Counted from the stretch's first letter, positions 16,984 to 25,911 are shown. The stretch is DNA of 64,000 nt from Thermoplasmata archaeon (GCA_021792355.1 JAJYUV010000002.1:581-64580); one strand, 5' to 3'. Notes: generated by a model not told the origin, from the sequence alone. Translations and numbers: made by a program.

Positions 16984-18369
16984 TCAGAGCGTGACAGTGA
17001 AACTCTTGATCACCGTTCCGTTGGCCAGTTGTATGTTCTGGAAATATAGTGGGTCTAGTGATGTCCAGACAAGGTACAGCTTTCCATCACTGTGCCATTG
17101 CATTGCGACAGCGGGTATGGATGGCACTGGCTTGAGGTTTACAACCAGACCATGATTGCTGCTAAACTTGATGACTCCAGCAGGGCCAGAATAGTTTGTC
17201 TCCTCTAAGTACGGAATCACTTTGTTACTAGAGAGGCTCTGAGCTTTGGTAATGGCCTGGGCCAGGTAGTAGATTGAGGAATAGACAAAACCATCTTCGA
17301 ATATTGGATTGTAATTATACTTGGCCACAAACGCGTTGTAGAAAGGAATCGAAGAATTCGTTATGTTTACCGGGAGCATTGGCCCCCACCCGAATGAGAA
17401 TTCGCCACTTGAGGCTCCATTGGTTGCGTTAAAGTAGTCGTATGTAGATCCCTCAAATTCTGACATGACATCTGCACCCATCATTACAGGTTTGTGCCCT
17501 CCAGAAGCTGTATCACCAGCCCAGTTGAAAGAGTTCCAGTCAGAAATGAGCAAAGGTGTCTCCGTTCCTGCCGCTAAGATGTAAATTGCCTGGGTGTTTA
17601 GCTGTGCTAGCTGCGAAAATAGTGAATCGTACGACCCTCCAGGAGGAGAAAGAGGGAAGTAGTTTATGTAGGTGACGTTGAACCCAGCTGCGTCAAAAGC
17701 ACCCCAGAGAGGAGATGTAGTACTTCCGTTCTGAATATCCGCCTTCGTCCAGGCTGCTTGTTCACCTAGCACTGCTATCCTAGTAATGTTTACTGGATAC
17801 AGTCCTTCCTTGTATGCGAAGAGCATATAGACTGGTAATGCCCCGTACTGCGCTCCCTGGTTCGTCGAATTAACAAAACCGTTGAAGATGTACTTTCCTG
17901 CTGTATAATTCTGCTGTACATACGTTGATATCTCCGGATCCGCTCCGAATGTTATGTAGATTGTGTGATATTGAGAGACCAATGGTAGCTCCGCATCTAC
18001 AACGTCGCTTCTATACCCGCCAACCAGGAAATTGACATGATCAGAGGTTACGAGTGCCGTTATTGCAGAAAGTCCGTTAGAAACTGGAATAGATGGATCT
18101 GCTTCTTGAGTGTCATAAGATACAATTGACAACTGATACTTGCTCCCGTTTATAGTTACTCCGCCGTTTCCATTTATCTGGTCTACTGCCAGCTGTGCTG
18201 AATCAAGCATGTTCTGTCCGATCGGTGAATTCAAGGGTAATGGCATCCCTATCAGAATTTTGTTTGTTTTCTTCGGAGTTATAAGAAAGACCCCGGTGAC
18301 TCCTGCAGCTACGACCACAATCACTACGACAACCACAATCAAAATTTTTGCATTTTTAGATAGTGACAT
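16984..18369 (-). CDS. ABC transporter substrate-binding protein, LivK/Leu-Ile-Val type
   Basis: About 461 residues from ATG 18369 (a GTG at 18378 is an alternative). An N-terminal membrane anchor (ILIVVVVVIVVVAAGVTGVF) is followed by a type I periplasmic-binding fold: ILIGMPLPLNSPIGQNMLDS at the N-lobe and several N-x-S/T sequons, as expected for a glycosylated archaeal surface receptor. No lipobox cysteine is seen, so it is held by the uncleaved or cleaved helix. It is the first gene of the cluster and defines its substrate. I cannot deduce the ligand: the family binds branched-chain amino acids, amides, urea or aromatic acids. Confidence 0.9.
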   Translation of the reverse strand: MSLSKNAKILIVVVVVIVVVAAGVTGVFLITPKKTNKILIGMPLPLNSPIGQNMLDSAQLAVDQINGNGGVTINGSKYQLSIVSYDTQEADPSIPVSNGLSAITALVTSDHVNFLVGGYRSDVVDAELPLVSQYHTIYITFGADPEISTYVQQNYTAGKYIFNGFVNSTNQGAQYGALPVYMLFAYKEGLYPVNITRIAVLGEQAAWTKADIQNGSTTSPLWGAFDAAGFNVTYINYFPLSPPGGSYDSLFSQLAQLNTQAIYILAAGTETPLLISDWNSFNWAGDTASGGHKPVMMGADVMSEFEGSTYDYFNATNGASSGEFSFGWGPMLPVNITNSSIPFYNAFVAKYNYNPIFEDGFVYSSIYYLAQAITKAQSLSSNKVIPYLEETNYSGPAGVIKFSSNHGLVVNLKPVPSIPAVAMQWHSDGKLYLVWTSLDPLYFQNIQLANGTVIKSFTVTL

Positions 18370-18402
18370 GTGAATCACTATTCATATGTATTTCTTAACC
18401 AC

Positions 18403-18417
18403 TACATATATTTTATT
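18403..18417 (-). promoter_or_regulatory. Promoter of the liv/acyl-CoA cluster
   Basis: On the minus strand AATAAAATATATGTA is a strong archaeal TATA element, centred about 40 bases before ATG 18369, so transcription should begin roughly 15 bases before the start codon. No other promoter is evident before the tightly overlapping genes down to 9460. The remaining intergenic DNA (18418-18800) shows no gene I can support. Confidence 0.5.
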
Positions 18418-18832
18418 GTTGCCGTCTATCGTGCTAGTAATAAAGTACCTTCACTCCAATGGACGATGCTGTCATATCATCCTCTTCAAATCGCTTTGGC
18501 ATCTAAAATATTGGTTGAAATCGCTGTAATACTTCGTCTCGTGGAGCCCCTCCACTTACAAACGCCGTTTCCTGATAGTAGAATCTCCCAGGAAGGATTT
18601 CCCTAGCCTTTCGTCCACTCGCACTTCCTCGTTCAATTAGCAAATGATGACATAAGATGGCCTGGCTACTTGCAGCTACACAATGGAAAGGACAGAAGGT
18701 ATAGAATCTCACTTAACATAAAGAGATTAAATCCGGGAGCTACTTGTCGGATCACTGTGAGGAAGGTTGGGAGATGTTTGATCATCTATTGCTATGTGGG
18801 AAAGTTAAATACAAAATTAGTGATTTCATGTG

Positions 18833-19501
18833 ATGAACCAGAATGAAATCACGGGTATCGCCACCGATGGGAAATCAAAACGTGATGCCCTTGAAAATAT
18901 TAGAACATTCTCCATCCTTTCAATAACTGGGTTCGTCATTGATGGAGCAGTATTCGTGGTTGTTTTGTATTATATATCAAGGCTTTTTTCTTCAATTCTT
19001 CAACCACCAGCGTCTTCACCGCCCATTATCGGATTTTTGGTTGCGATAATAGCTATGAGCATGGTCACTACGGCCCTGCTGCTGTTGTCTTTCGTTTTCC
19101 TGAGAAGAGGATACAAGATACTGAAAGGAATTTCGCCTATTTTTTCCTCTCCCTACACCGGTGTCAATCTATTCTTCATTGGTCTTAGCATGAATTTACT
19201 GGGGGGAATTTTAAGCGTTCCTGCGGAAATACTTCACATCGCTGGTGCAGCTTTAGCTATAGTGGCCATCATTATAGTTTTAGCAGGTGCCGTCCTGAGC
19301 CTTATTGGAACGATACTCGCCCTAATTATGGGTTCCTTCAGACTTAAGGAACAATTCAACAACTCTACCTATGGCACTGCAGGAATAGTGTTCATTGTCG
19401 GACTCTTCGTCCCTTTCCTTTCGCTGGCTGGGGCAATCCTCATCTACACTACTACAAACGGTCAATTGAAGAATGATATCGCAACTCGGCAGTATGTTTG
19501 A
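18833..19501 (+). CDS. DUF973-like multi-helix membrane protein
   Basis: 222 residues from ATG 18833. A GTG at 18830 is directly adjacent, but an AT-rich TATA-like element (agttaaatac) lies about 26 bases upstream of the ATG. There are five or six hydrophobic helices. The N-terminal cytosolic KSKRDALENIRTFSILSITG and the C-terminal FRLKEQFNNSTYGTAGIVFI pattern resemble the archaeal DUF973 family. Function is unknown. It stands alone, convergent with the tRNA-Met and S3Ae genes. Confidence 0.7.
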   Translation: MNQNEITGIATDGKSKRDALENIRTFSILSITGFVIDGAVFVVVLYYISRLFSSILQPPASSPPIIGFLVAIIAMSMVTTALLLLSFVFLRRGYKILKGISPIFSSPYTGVNLFFIGLSMNLLGGILSVPAEILHIAGAALAIVAIIIVLAGAVLSLIGTILALIMGSFRLKEQFNNSTYGTAGIVFIVGLFVPFLSLAGAILIYTTTNGQLKNDIATRQYV

Positions 19502-19559
19502 CTCGTGACAGACAGACTTTCCTTGAATTATTATAAACACCAAATCTGAAATAACGCGA

Positions 19560-19659
19560 TGCCGGGGCTGGGATTTGAACCCAGGACCTCCGGATTTCTC
19601 CGGAAGATTGATCTTTATTCCCTATGAGTCCGGCGCTCCACCAGCTAAGCTACCCCGGC
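19560..19659 (-). tRNA. tRNA-Met (CAT), with a 27-nt intron
   Basis: The minus strand folds as a complete cloverleaf: acceptor GCCGGGG paired with CCCCGGC plus discriminator A, a D-arm, anticodon stem CCGGA/TCCGG with loop CTCATAA, variable AGGTC, and T-arm CTGGG-TTCAAAT-CCCAG. The anticodon CAT is at 19626-19624. The loop is interrupted after position 37 by an intron at 19622-19596, the canonical archaeal site cut by EndA. The spliced length is 73, with no encoded CCA. The lack of the G-C triple typical of initiators in the anticodon stem points to elongator tRNA-Met; tRNA-Ile2 (lysidine/agmatidine type) is the alternative. Its 5' end overlaps the S3Ae coding sequence by 15 bases. Confidence 0.92.
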
Positions 19660-20319
19660 TTCAGATTCCTCTTCCTCTTCCACCGGCTCCTCTTCTGTCT
19701 TCTCTTCGTGTTTTACTTCCTTTGCTGGCTCGAAAATCTCCGAGCTCCTGATCTCAATCTTCTTCGCCGGATAGATGACCTTTATTTGATCGTAAAGATC
19801 GTTGTATATTTGAGGAGATAACATATAGACAACGAACTGACTGATCGGTTGCTCCTTCACCTTTGCCTTCAGGAATTCAGCAACCTTGTTCCTAATGCCC
19901 GTCTCCACGTTGTTTATGACCTTCCTGTCCACAACTATCAGTGGCTTGATCCTGATGTTAACGTTGTCTGAAGTCACAGCATCAACCACGAGGTCGATCC
20001 TCGTCTTTCTCCTTCTTATCATCCTCCTGATGTAGTCCTGATTTATCTCGTGACCTTCAAACTCAGTGAAGGCCCTGTCTCCTTCCGTCTTTGTGATTCT
20101 AAAAAAGAGTTTGACGTGACTCTGCTTGAAATCTCCCGTGATGTCTGAGAGGGATGCCTCTGAAACCCGTCCTATCATTTCCTCGGGGGACGAAGCTGGT
20201 GAGCTACCTATCTCCTTCTTGCCAAACGATTCGTTGGCGAGTATTGTATACCAGCTCTTTGCCTTCCACTTGTCCTTGACTTTCTTCGCAGCGACCCTGC
20301 TTGTTTTCTCCTTAGCCAA
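19645..20319 (-). CDS. rps3ae: 30S ribosomal protein S3Ae (eS1)
   Basis: 224 residues, started at TTG 20319 with a GAGATGG Shine-Dalgarno-like element about 8 bases upstream. The core (WKAKSWYTILANESFGKKEI, GRVSEASLSDITGD, IRRMIRRRKTRIDLVVDAVT) is diagnostic of archaeal/eukaryotic S3Ae, a small-subunit protein at the mRNA exit. The C-terminus is an acidic tail rich in Glu ending EAGVA. Its last five codons, including the TAG stop, are formed by the first 15 bases of the tRNA-Met gene. Intact mRNA and mature tRNA therefore cannot come from the same transcript molecule. A TATA element (AGTATTTATTA, 20353-20363) lies upstream. Confidence 0.93.
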   Translation of the reverse strand: MAKEKTSRVAAKKVKDKWKAKSWYTILANESFGKKEIGSSPASSPEEMIGRVSEASLSDITGDFKQSHVKLFFRITKTEGDRAFTEFEGHEINQDYIRRMIRRRKTRIDLVVDAVTSDNVNIRIKPLIVVDRKVINNVETGIRNKVAEFLKAKVKEQPISQFVVYMLSPQIYNDLYDQIKVIYPAKKIEIRSSEIFEPAKEVKHEEKTEEEPVEEEEESEAGVA

Positions 20320-20408
20320 TCGTTACCATCTCTTCTATCGGCAACGTTTGAGTTAATAAATACTTTTTTGAAAGTGATGAATTGTCATCTGCTTCGTATT
20401 TTCCTTAG

Positions 20409-20418
20409 TTATAAATAC
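20409..20418 (+). promoter_or_regulatory. TATA box of the pheT operon
   Basis: ttataaatac is centred about 27 bases upstream of ATG 20440, indicating a leaderless transcript for pheT-nog1-gltX. It lies back-to-back with the rps3ae promoter. Confidence 0.55.
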
Positions 20419-20439
20419 AGATTATACATCCCATCTTAA

Positions 20440-22014
20440 ATGGTATTGATAAGATTTGACGAAGAGAAGATAGTAAATTTCTCCGGTCTACCGAAGGATA
20501 GACTGATCCAAGTTCCGTGGCTACTCGGAGGGGAGGGCAGGGAAGAGGATGGAGAAATAGTCATGGAATTCAATCCAGACAGGCCAGATCTGTACTCAAT
20601 CCATGGTGTTACTAGGGCCATACGCACTTTTGACGGCTTGGAAAAATTCGCTCCCCAGAAGATCGGTAATGAAGACCTTCAAGTGAATTCTTTCCCACCG
20701 AAGTATAGGCCGTACTTTTCCGTAGGCATAGTCAGAGGATGCAGACTTAAGAATCTGATGCCTGAGGTTATAGACTATCAGGAAAAGATCGATCTTACGG
20801 TCGGCAGACACAGGCGTCTTTCTTCGATAGGCCTCCACGACCTGAAGAAAGTGAGATTCCCCATTACTTACAGGGAAGTTACAAGGGATGAAAAGTTCGT
20901 ACCCCTCAAGGAAACAGAAGAAGTCCAAATAGACGGATTCATGAAACGTCATCCAAAGGCACTAGAATATGGGGATCTGGTGAGAGAGAAGATACCGAGT
21001 ATCATAGATTCAGAGGGTCAAATTATTTCACTTCCGCCCATCCTCAACTCCGCAGTGACGACTGTGACTGAAGACACTACTGATCTCCTTGTAGACGTCG
21101 AAGGGACGAACAAGAGTGCCGTAGACCGTACTATGGCACTCATGCTGACTGCTCTCTCCTACCCCTCCGGTACCATTTCGAGGGTTAAACTGAATGGAGC
21201 AGCGGAACCATTGCTTGAATACCAGGAGCGGAAAATCTCGGGGCAATCGGTCAAGAAGTTGCTTGGCTATGAACTGTCAAAAGACGAGATGGTATCGTCT
21301 CTGGAGAGAATGGGCTATGGATTTAGGGATGAGCACGTTATTATACCCCTCTACAGAACGGACATAATTGCTGACGTGGATGTGATTGAGGACGTTTTCA
21401 AGGGACTTGGGTACGATAAGGTGCAGAGGAGAAGAGAGAGTTTCGTAAGCTATGGAAGGGAGAATGCCCTGAGGGCGATGGAGAACAAACTGAGACAACT
21501 GCTTGTTGGTTACGACCTAAATGAGACCGTCAGCAGCTCGCTAGTCAATAGCAGATATAATTCCGTTTACGGATTTAATGATAACGGGATGGAGATACTC
21601 AATCCGGTCAGCCAAGAACAGGACTCCATCAGGACGAGGATTTCCCCCTCGCTTATGCAGACTTTTGTAAACAATTTCAGGAATCCATATCCCCAGAGGA
21701 TATTCGAAATCGGAAGCGTTTACGTAGACGGGAAAGAAATCGATGTGTTGGGTGTCGGCATTGCGGGCAAGACCGCATCATTCTCTGAGATGAAGGGAAT
21801 ATTTGTTAGCATTCTTGAAGATCTTGGAATGGAGAAATATGAAATGACGAGGGACGAACAGGCAATGTATGCGCCAGGTAGAGTAGCCGCTATTTTGGTT
21901 AAAGGCAGAAAGATCGGTTTCTTCGGTGAGGTACACCCGGGCATACTGAAGAACATCGGCATCAAGATGCCAGTAGTTATGGGAGAGATCGACATTCAAG
22001 AGGTCATGTCTTGA
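20440..22014 (+). CDS. pheT: Phenylalanyl-tRNA synthetase beta subunit
   Basis: 524 residues, close to the archaeal length of about 540-550. The B3/B4 region contains GRHRRLSSIGLHDL, the B5 region starts at SGQSVKKLLGYELS with the magnesium-binding DVIEDVFKGLGYDKV, and a degenerate class II core occupies the C-terminal part (NPVSQEQDSIRTRISPSL, RIFEIGSVYV). The subunit pairs with PheS (not in this window) to charge tRNA-Phe. It is the first gene of a translation operon and overlaps the downstream GTPase gene by four bases. Confidence 0.95.
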   Translation: MVLIRFDEEKIVNFSGLPKDRLIQVPWLLGGEGREEDGEIVMEFNPDRPDLYSIHGVTRAIRTFDGLEKFAPQKIGNEDLQVNSFPPKYRPYFSVGIVRGCRLKNLMPEVIDYQEKIDLTVGRHRRLSSIGLHDLKKVRFPITYREVTRDEKFVPLKETEEVQIDGFMKRHPKALEYGDLVREKIPSIIDSEGQIISLPPILNSAVTTVTEDTTDLLVDVEGTNKSAVDRTMALMLTALSYPSGTISRVKLNGAAEPLLEYQERKISGQSVKKLLGYELSKDEMVSSLERMGYGFRDEHVIIPLYRTDIIADVDVIEDVFKGLGYDKVQRRRESFVSYGRENALRAMENKLRQLLVGYDLNETVSSSLVNSRYNSVYGFNDNGMEILNPVSQEQDSIRTRISPSLMQTFVNNFRNPYPQRIFEIGSVYVDGKEIDVLGVGIAGKTASFSEMKGIFVSILEDLGMEKYEMTRDEQAMYAPGRVAAILVKGRKIGFFGEVHPGILKNIGIKMPVVMGEIDIQEVMS

Positions 22015-22994
22015 TACCCGACAAGATTCCAACTGTTCCTGATTCCAAGGAGATCATTGAGAGGAGTTTCAAGGACATAAAGAAAGTGCAGAACGTCTAC
22101 CTGCCGAACTTTATCAATAAGCTGAAGTCGGTTTCCATTCAGAAAATAAAGCTTATGGAGTCTACTGCGCTCAGAGCGATAGGGAGAGTGTACGACGGTT
22201 TCCCCAAATTTGATGATCTCGACAGGTTTGAACGAGATGTTCTGTTCATTATGGTGAACGGGAGGGAATACGAAAGGTCATTAAACAACCTGAAGTGGGC
22301 GAGAAGCAAGATTGCCGAATTTGCTACGAATTCCATCAGGGGAATCAAGAAGGCGCCGAGTCTTACAGCAATAGCGAGATTCAGGTCGTCATTCTACGGT
22401 AGATTCTCTTCGGTCATCGAGGACCTTGACGAATCGTTATCATTTCTGAGGGAGGCAAGAGAGGCCCTGAAGAAGGTCCCGCAGGTGAGCAGGGATATGA
22501 AGATAATCATCATCGCTGGTTTCCCAAACGTGGGGAAGTCGTCCCTGATCTCCAAGCTCACCAACCTCAATCCTGAGATTGCTGATTATCCCTTCACGAC
22601 CAAGAACATAAACGTTGGAATGATGAAGATGGGTACCAGCATATATGAAGTTCTTGACGTTCCGGGACTACTGAACAGGAAGAACCACAACTCTATTGAG
22701 AGAGTGGCACTGGCGGCAATAGACAACATAGGGAACCTTGTTGTTTGCATGCTAGATCCGTCTGAGGAGTGCGGTTATAGATTGGAGGACCAGAAAAAGT
22801 TGTGCGATTCCATTCGTGAGCTGGGAAAGAACGTGTTGGTCGTAGAAAACAAGCTGGACCTTCAAGCAACAGACAGTAACAACCTGAAAATTTCCTGTAC
22901 AACAGGAGAAGGAATTGATGATCTTAAGAAGGCAATGGAGGCGAACATAGGTGGAAGACAAGGTAAGGGCAATAGCATCTTTCAACGCGCTTGA
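22011..22994 (+). CDS. Nog1-type GTPase
   Basis: 327 residues, started at TTG 22011 overlapping the pheT stop. An N-terminal helical domain (about 1-165) precedes an OBG/Nog1 G domain: G1 GFPNVGKSS (170-178), G2 within FTTKNI, G3 DVPGLL (216-221), G4 NKLD (280-283), G5 SCTTGEG. The N-terminal helical domain followed by the G domain is the Nog1 layout. Nog1 acts in large ribosomal subunit assembly. The neighbours are aminoacyl-tRNA synthetases, consistent with a translation operon. The 3' end overlaps gltX by 44 bases. Confidence 0.9.
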   Translation: MIPDKIPTVPDSKEIIERSFKDIKKVQNVYLPNFINKLKSVSIQKIKLMESTALRAIGRVYDGFPKFDDLDRFERDVLFIMVNGREYERSLNNLKWARSKIAEFATNSIRGIKKAPSLTAIARFRSSFYGRFSSVIEDLDESLSFLREAREALKKVPQVSRDMKIIIIAGFPNVGKSSLISKLTNLNPEIADYPFTTKNINVGMMKMGTSIYEVLDVPGLLNRKNHNSIERVALAAIDNIGNLVVCMLDPSEECGYRLEDQKKLCDSIRELGKNVLVVENKLDLQATDSNNLKISCTTGEGIDDLKKAMEANIGGRQGKGNSIFQRA

Positions 22995-24642
22995 GCATGA
23001 TGGCAGGGCTGACGTAAATTCCGTAGTATCAAAGGTAGTAGCCTTATTTCCCGACCAAAGGAAGAATCTCAAGTCTCTGATTCCAAGGATAAGAGAGATA
23101 GTGGACGAGGTGAATTCTCTTTCTAAGGAAAAGATGACGGAGATCGTTCAACGAGACTTCCCAGAGTTGCTATCCGCCAAGACTAAGGAAGAGGAGAAGA
23201 GACTTCCGGATCTGCCGAACGTTGAGAAAGACGGGGTGGTCATGAGGATGGCACCATCCCCTTCGGGACCGCTGCACATAGGTCACGCGAGGATGGCAAT
23301 CCTGAATGACGAGTACTTGAGGAGATACGGTGGAAAACTCATCCTGAGGATAGAGGATACGAATCCCACCAACATAGAACCCGATGCTTACCAGATGATC
23401 CAGGACGACCTGAAATGGCTTGGGGTAAATTTTACCGATCTGGTGATCCAGTCCAAGAGATTCGATCTGTACTACAGTGAAATGAAAAAGCTGATAGAGT
23501 TGGGGAAGGCATACGTTGCAACGACCCCGACGGAAGAATTCAAATCCAAGAAGCAAAGAGGCCTTCCGATCAAGGAGAGGGATGAAACGCCAGAAGAGAA
23601 CCTGGAGAGATGGGAGAAAATGATCTCCGGAGGCTATGAAAAGGGAGAGGTGTATGCGGTGGTAAAGACCGATCTCAATCATCCGAATCCTGCTATAAGG
23701 GATTTCATCGCATTCAGAATAATAGATACCCCCCATCCCCTCGAGGGGGACAAATACAAGGCATATCCAATGATGAACTTCTCTGTTGCAATAGACGACC
23801 ATTACCTCGGCCTCACCCATGTTATACGCGGAAAAGACCACATAGCCAATACTGAAAAGCAAAAGTACATCTTCGGGTACCGAGACTGGAAATTACCTTA
23901 CTACCTCCACTATGGGAAGGTTTCGATTGAGAACACGATCCTAAAGACCACATTCATAAAGAAGGGAATCAGGAATGGAGAGTTCTCAGGATGGGACGAC
24001 CCGAAACTGGGGACGCTGGCTGCATTCAAGAAGAGGGGTTTAGATCCTCTTGCAATAAGGAAATATTACGTGGAATCTGGAATAGGAAGCGTTGACACAA
24101 CTTTCTCCTGGGAGATATTCTACTCCTTCAACAGAAAGATAATAGACAGCAGATCACCGAGACATTTCTTTGTCAATCAACCAGTATATCTAAAATTCGA
24201 TTTCGAGGGAACCCTCAGGGCAGATATCCCTCTATTTCCGCAGGCAAGTGGGCAGACGGAGCACAGGAATAGGGAATACATAGTCAAGAAGGGGTTCATA
24301 ATAATTTCTTCACAGGACTATAAGAAATTTAACGGGGAGTTAGTGAGGCTGAAGGATCTCGGATATTTCAAGATAGAACCCTCAAGAATTGAATATCTAG
24401 GGGAGAGCATCAACGAGGATATACAGAAATGGAACCCCAGCAGGCCTCTCGGAAAAGTTCCGATAATTCACTGGCTCTCGGGGAATGAGATTCCTTTCAG
24501 GGTCGTGAAACCAGACGGGACTATTGATTCTGGATTGGTTGAGAAGGATGTAATGAACTTTCTCGGCACGGTTCATCAATTTGAGAGGTACGGTTACGTG
24601 AATGTGCTTAACGAGAGGGAAGGTTACTTCACACATCCATAG
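22951..24642 (+). CDS. gltX: Glutamyl-tRNA synthetase (archaeal)
   Basis: 563 residues, started at GTG 22951 inside the end of nog1 (44-base overlap). The N-terminal extension of about 95 residues and the beta-barrel anticodon-binding C-terminus are typical of archaeal GluRS, as is the HIGH motif APSPSGPLHIGH (HIGH at 109-112). The segment where the second signature (KMSKS) belongs reads ENTILKTTFIKKGI (about 328-341) before FSGWDDPKLGTLAAF. The relatives I know have a -LSTSK- type sequence there, so the expected lysine is replaced by Phe unless a neighbouring Lys serves. The enzyme charges tRNA-Glu and, in archaea, usually also tRNA-Gln for later amidation. Confidence 0.93.
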   Translation: MEDKVRAIASFNALEHDGRADVNSVVSKVVALFPDQRKNLKSLIPRIREIVDEVNSLSKEKMTEIVQRDFPELLSAKTKEEEKRLPDLPNVEKDGVVMRMAPSPSGPLHIGHARMAILNDEYLRRYGGKLILRIEDTNPTNIEPDAYQMIQDDLKWLGVNFTDLVIQSKRFDLYYSEMKKLIELGKAYVATTPTEEFKSKKQRGLPIKERDETPEENLERWEKMISGGYEKGEVYAVVKTDLNHPNPAIRDFIAFRIIDTPHPLEGDKYKAYPMMNFSVAIDDHYLGLTHVIRGKDHIANTEKQKYIFGYRDWKLPYYLHYGKVSIENTILKTTFIKKGIRNGEFSGWDDPKLGTLAAFKKRGLDPLAIRKYYVESGIGSVDTTFSWEIFYSFNRKIIDSRSPRHFFVNQPVYLKFDFEGTLRADIPLFPQASGQTEHRNREYIVKKGFIIISSQDYKKFNGELVRLKDLGYFKIEPSRIEYLGESINEDIQKWNPSRPLGKVPIIHWLSGNEIPFRVVKPDGTIDSGLVEKDVMNFLGTVHQFERYGYVNVLNEREGYFTHP

Positions 24643-24702
24643 CCTGTTAAGAATCTGTTTTGTACGATCTAGTAAAACTATCTCCCAAATACGACTCCCA
24701 AA

Positions 24703-24708
24703 TTTTTT
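24703..24708 (+). terminator. Possible T-tract terminator of the pheT-nog1-gltX operon
   Basis: A run of six T lies about 60 bases after the gltX stop. Nothing else supportable is seen between 24643 and 24937. Confidence 0.3.
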
Positions 24709-24937
24709 CTCGGTCCATATTCTCAAATCGCCTTCCGCAGACTGAGTTCATTACGTTGCTCTGATTGACAGTACTAGTTGGTTTCGCTTTGAGCATTTCC
24801 GTGGATAGCGTCCATTAAAAGGAGTCGCACGATCATCCACGAAAAAGGTATGGCACGAAGATTAATCCCTAAAATATTCACTGTGTCTTATTGACGGAAA
24901 AAATATCCTCAGAAGGGATTATCGGAAATTTGGAGCT

Positions 24938-25192
24938 TCACTCACTCGCTGATACCGACACAAAATTGGGGAATCTCTTGAGAATTATGACATCTCCAAC
25001 TGCTCTGACCCATCTGTACGGAACTAATACTGAAACCCCATCTTCGACGAGTCCGTCGTTTGTCTTTTCGACATAGAGTCCATAAATTGTTTGACTGTCA
25101 AAATCGACTATCACGTCGTTCACTGCTCCGAGCCTGTAACCTCTGTCGCTGAAAATTTCAACCCCAATGAGATTGGTGACGTCAGTCTCCAT
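24938..25192 (-). CDS. PRC-barrel domain protein
   Basis: 84 residues forming a single PRC-barrel: LIGVEIFSDRGYRLGAVNDV, then DSQTIYGLYVEK and a closing VLVPYRWVRAVGDVIIL. The small stand-alone PRC-barrel proteins of archaea resemble the C-terminal domain of RimM and are thought to bind RNA or the ribosome, but the partner is unknown. It stands alone, with an AT-rich upstream region. Confidence 0.85.
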   Translation of the reverse strand: METDVTNLIGVEIFSDRGYRLGAVNDVIVDFDSQTIYGLYVEKTNDGLVEDGVSVLVPYRWVRAVGDVIILKRFPNFVSVSASE

Positions 25193-25302
25193 ATTGTATC
25201 CGTTTAATATTTATAGCGAGTATTTAATCTTTCCAGCCTATATCCATATAACTTGAGCTTCTCCACCTCCAGAACGCAACCGGCTTGCGAAAAAATCGAT
25301 AC

Positions 25303-25830
25303 TCAAACTTTCGAAAAAAGTTGCAGATAGTGATAAGGTAGATCGGTCTCCTTCTTCAGTACGAAGCCTATTTCCCTCATGTCCCTGACGACTTCGGCTT
25401 TGTTGAGTTTGACGGATGATGGAGGACCAAATCTAAGTTCCTCCTTAACGAAATCTAGATTTGTGATATAATTTGTTGAAACTCTTTTCAAATTCCTTAG
25501 TGTCTTTTCCTTGCAGGAGAGAACCAGATCGTGGTAAACGTGTGCCATGAATACCATGTCAAATGTCTCATCCAGATCTCTGCAGAAGTCCTGCTGTATT
25601 GTCCTGATACCTATTCCGTTCAGTTCCTTGAAATTATAGTCGTGTGCATCTATGATTGTCACATCGGCTCCTCTGGCTGCGATCTTCTTTGCATAATAAC
25701 CATCCGCGCCACCAACATCCAGTACCTTCATGCCTTTCCTGATCTCAAGAAAATCGATCACCTTTTCTTCGTCTAACGAAAAATGCATTCTGCCGTGGAA
25801 CCTATGCACATCCCTATTCTCGTCGTTCAT
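25303..25830 (-). CDS. Class I SAM-dependent methyltransferase
   Basis: 175 residues. The SAM-binding motif I is VLDVGGADGYYAKKIA (about residues 35-50), the acidic motif II is VTIIDAHD, and the motif IV-like stretch is FDMVFMAHVYHDL. The C-terminus (REIGFVLKKETDLPYHYLQLF) matches UbiE/SmtA-like small methyltransferases. The substrate cannot be read from the sequence. The gene is monocistronic as far as can be seen. Confidence 0.85.
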   Translation of the reverse strand: MNDENRDVHRFHGRMHFSLDEEKVIDFLEIRKGMKVLDVGGADGYYAKKIAARGADVTIIDAHDYNFKELNGIGIRTIQQDFCRDLDETFDMVFMAHVYHDLVLSCKEKTLRNLKRVSTNYITNLDFVKEELRFGPPSSVKLNKAEVVRDMREIGFVLKKETDLPYHYLQLFSKV

Positions 25831-25911
25831 CTTGAATCTTCATCATCGTAATGCGGGTAGCAATATCAGTTTTTCTAGTTTTTGATTCCCTGAGTGTAGC
25901 AGGACTGTTGT

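Noticed and set aside
23170..23862. Long open frame (230 codons) antisense to gltX
   Set aside because: It lies wholly inside a clear GluRS gene on the other strand, has no recognisable domain, and is expected from the codon bias of the real gene.
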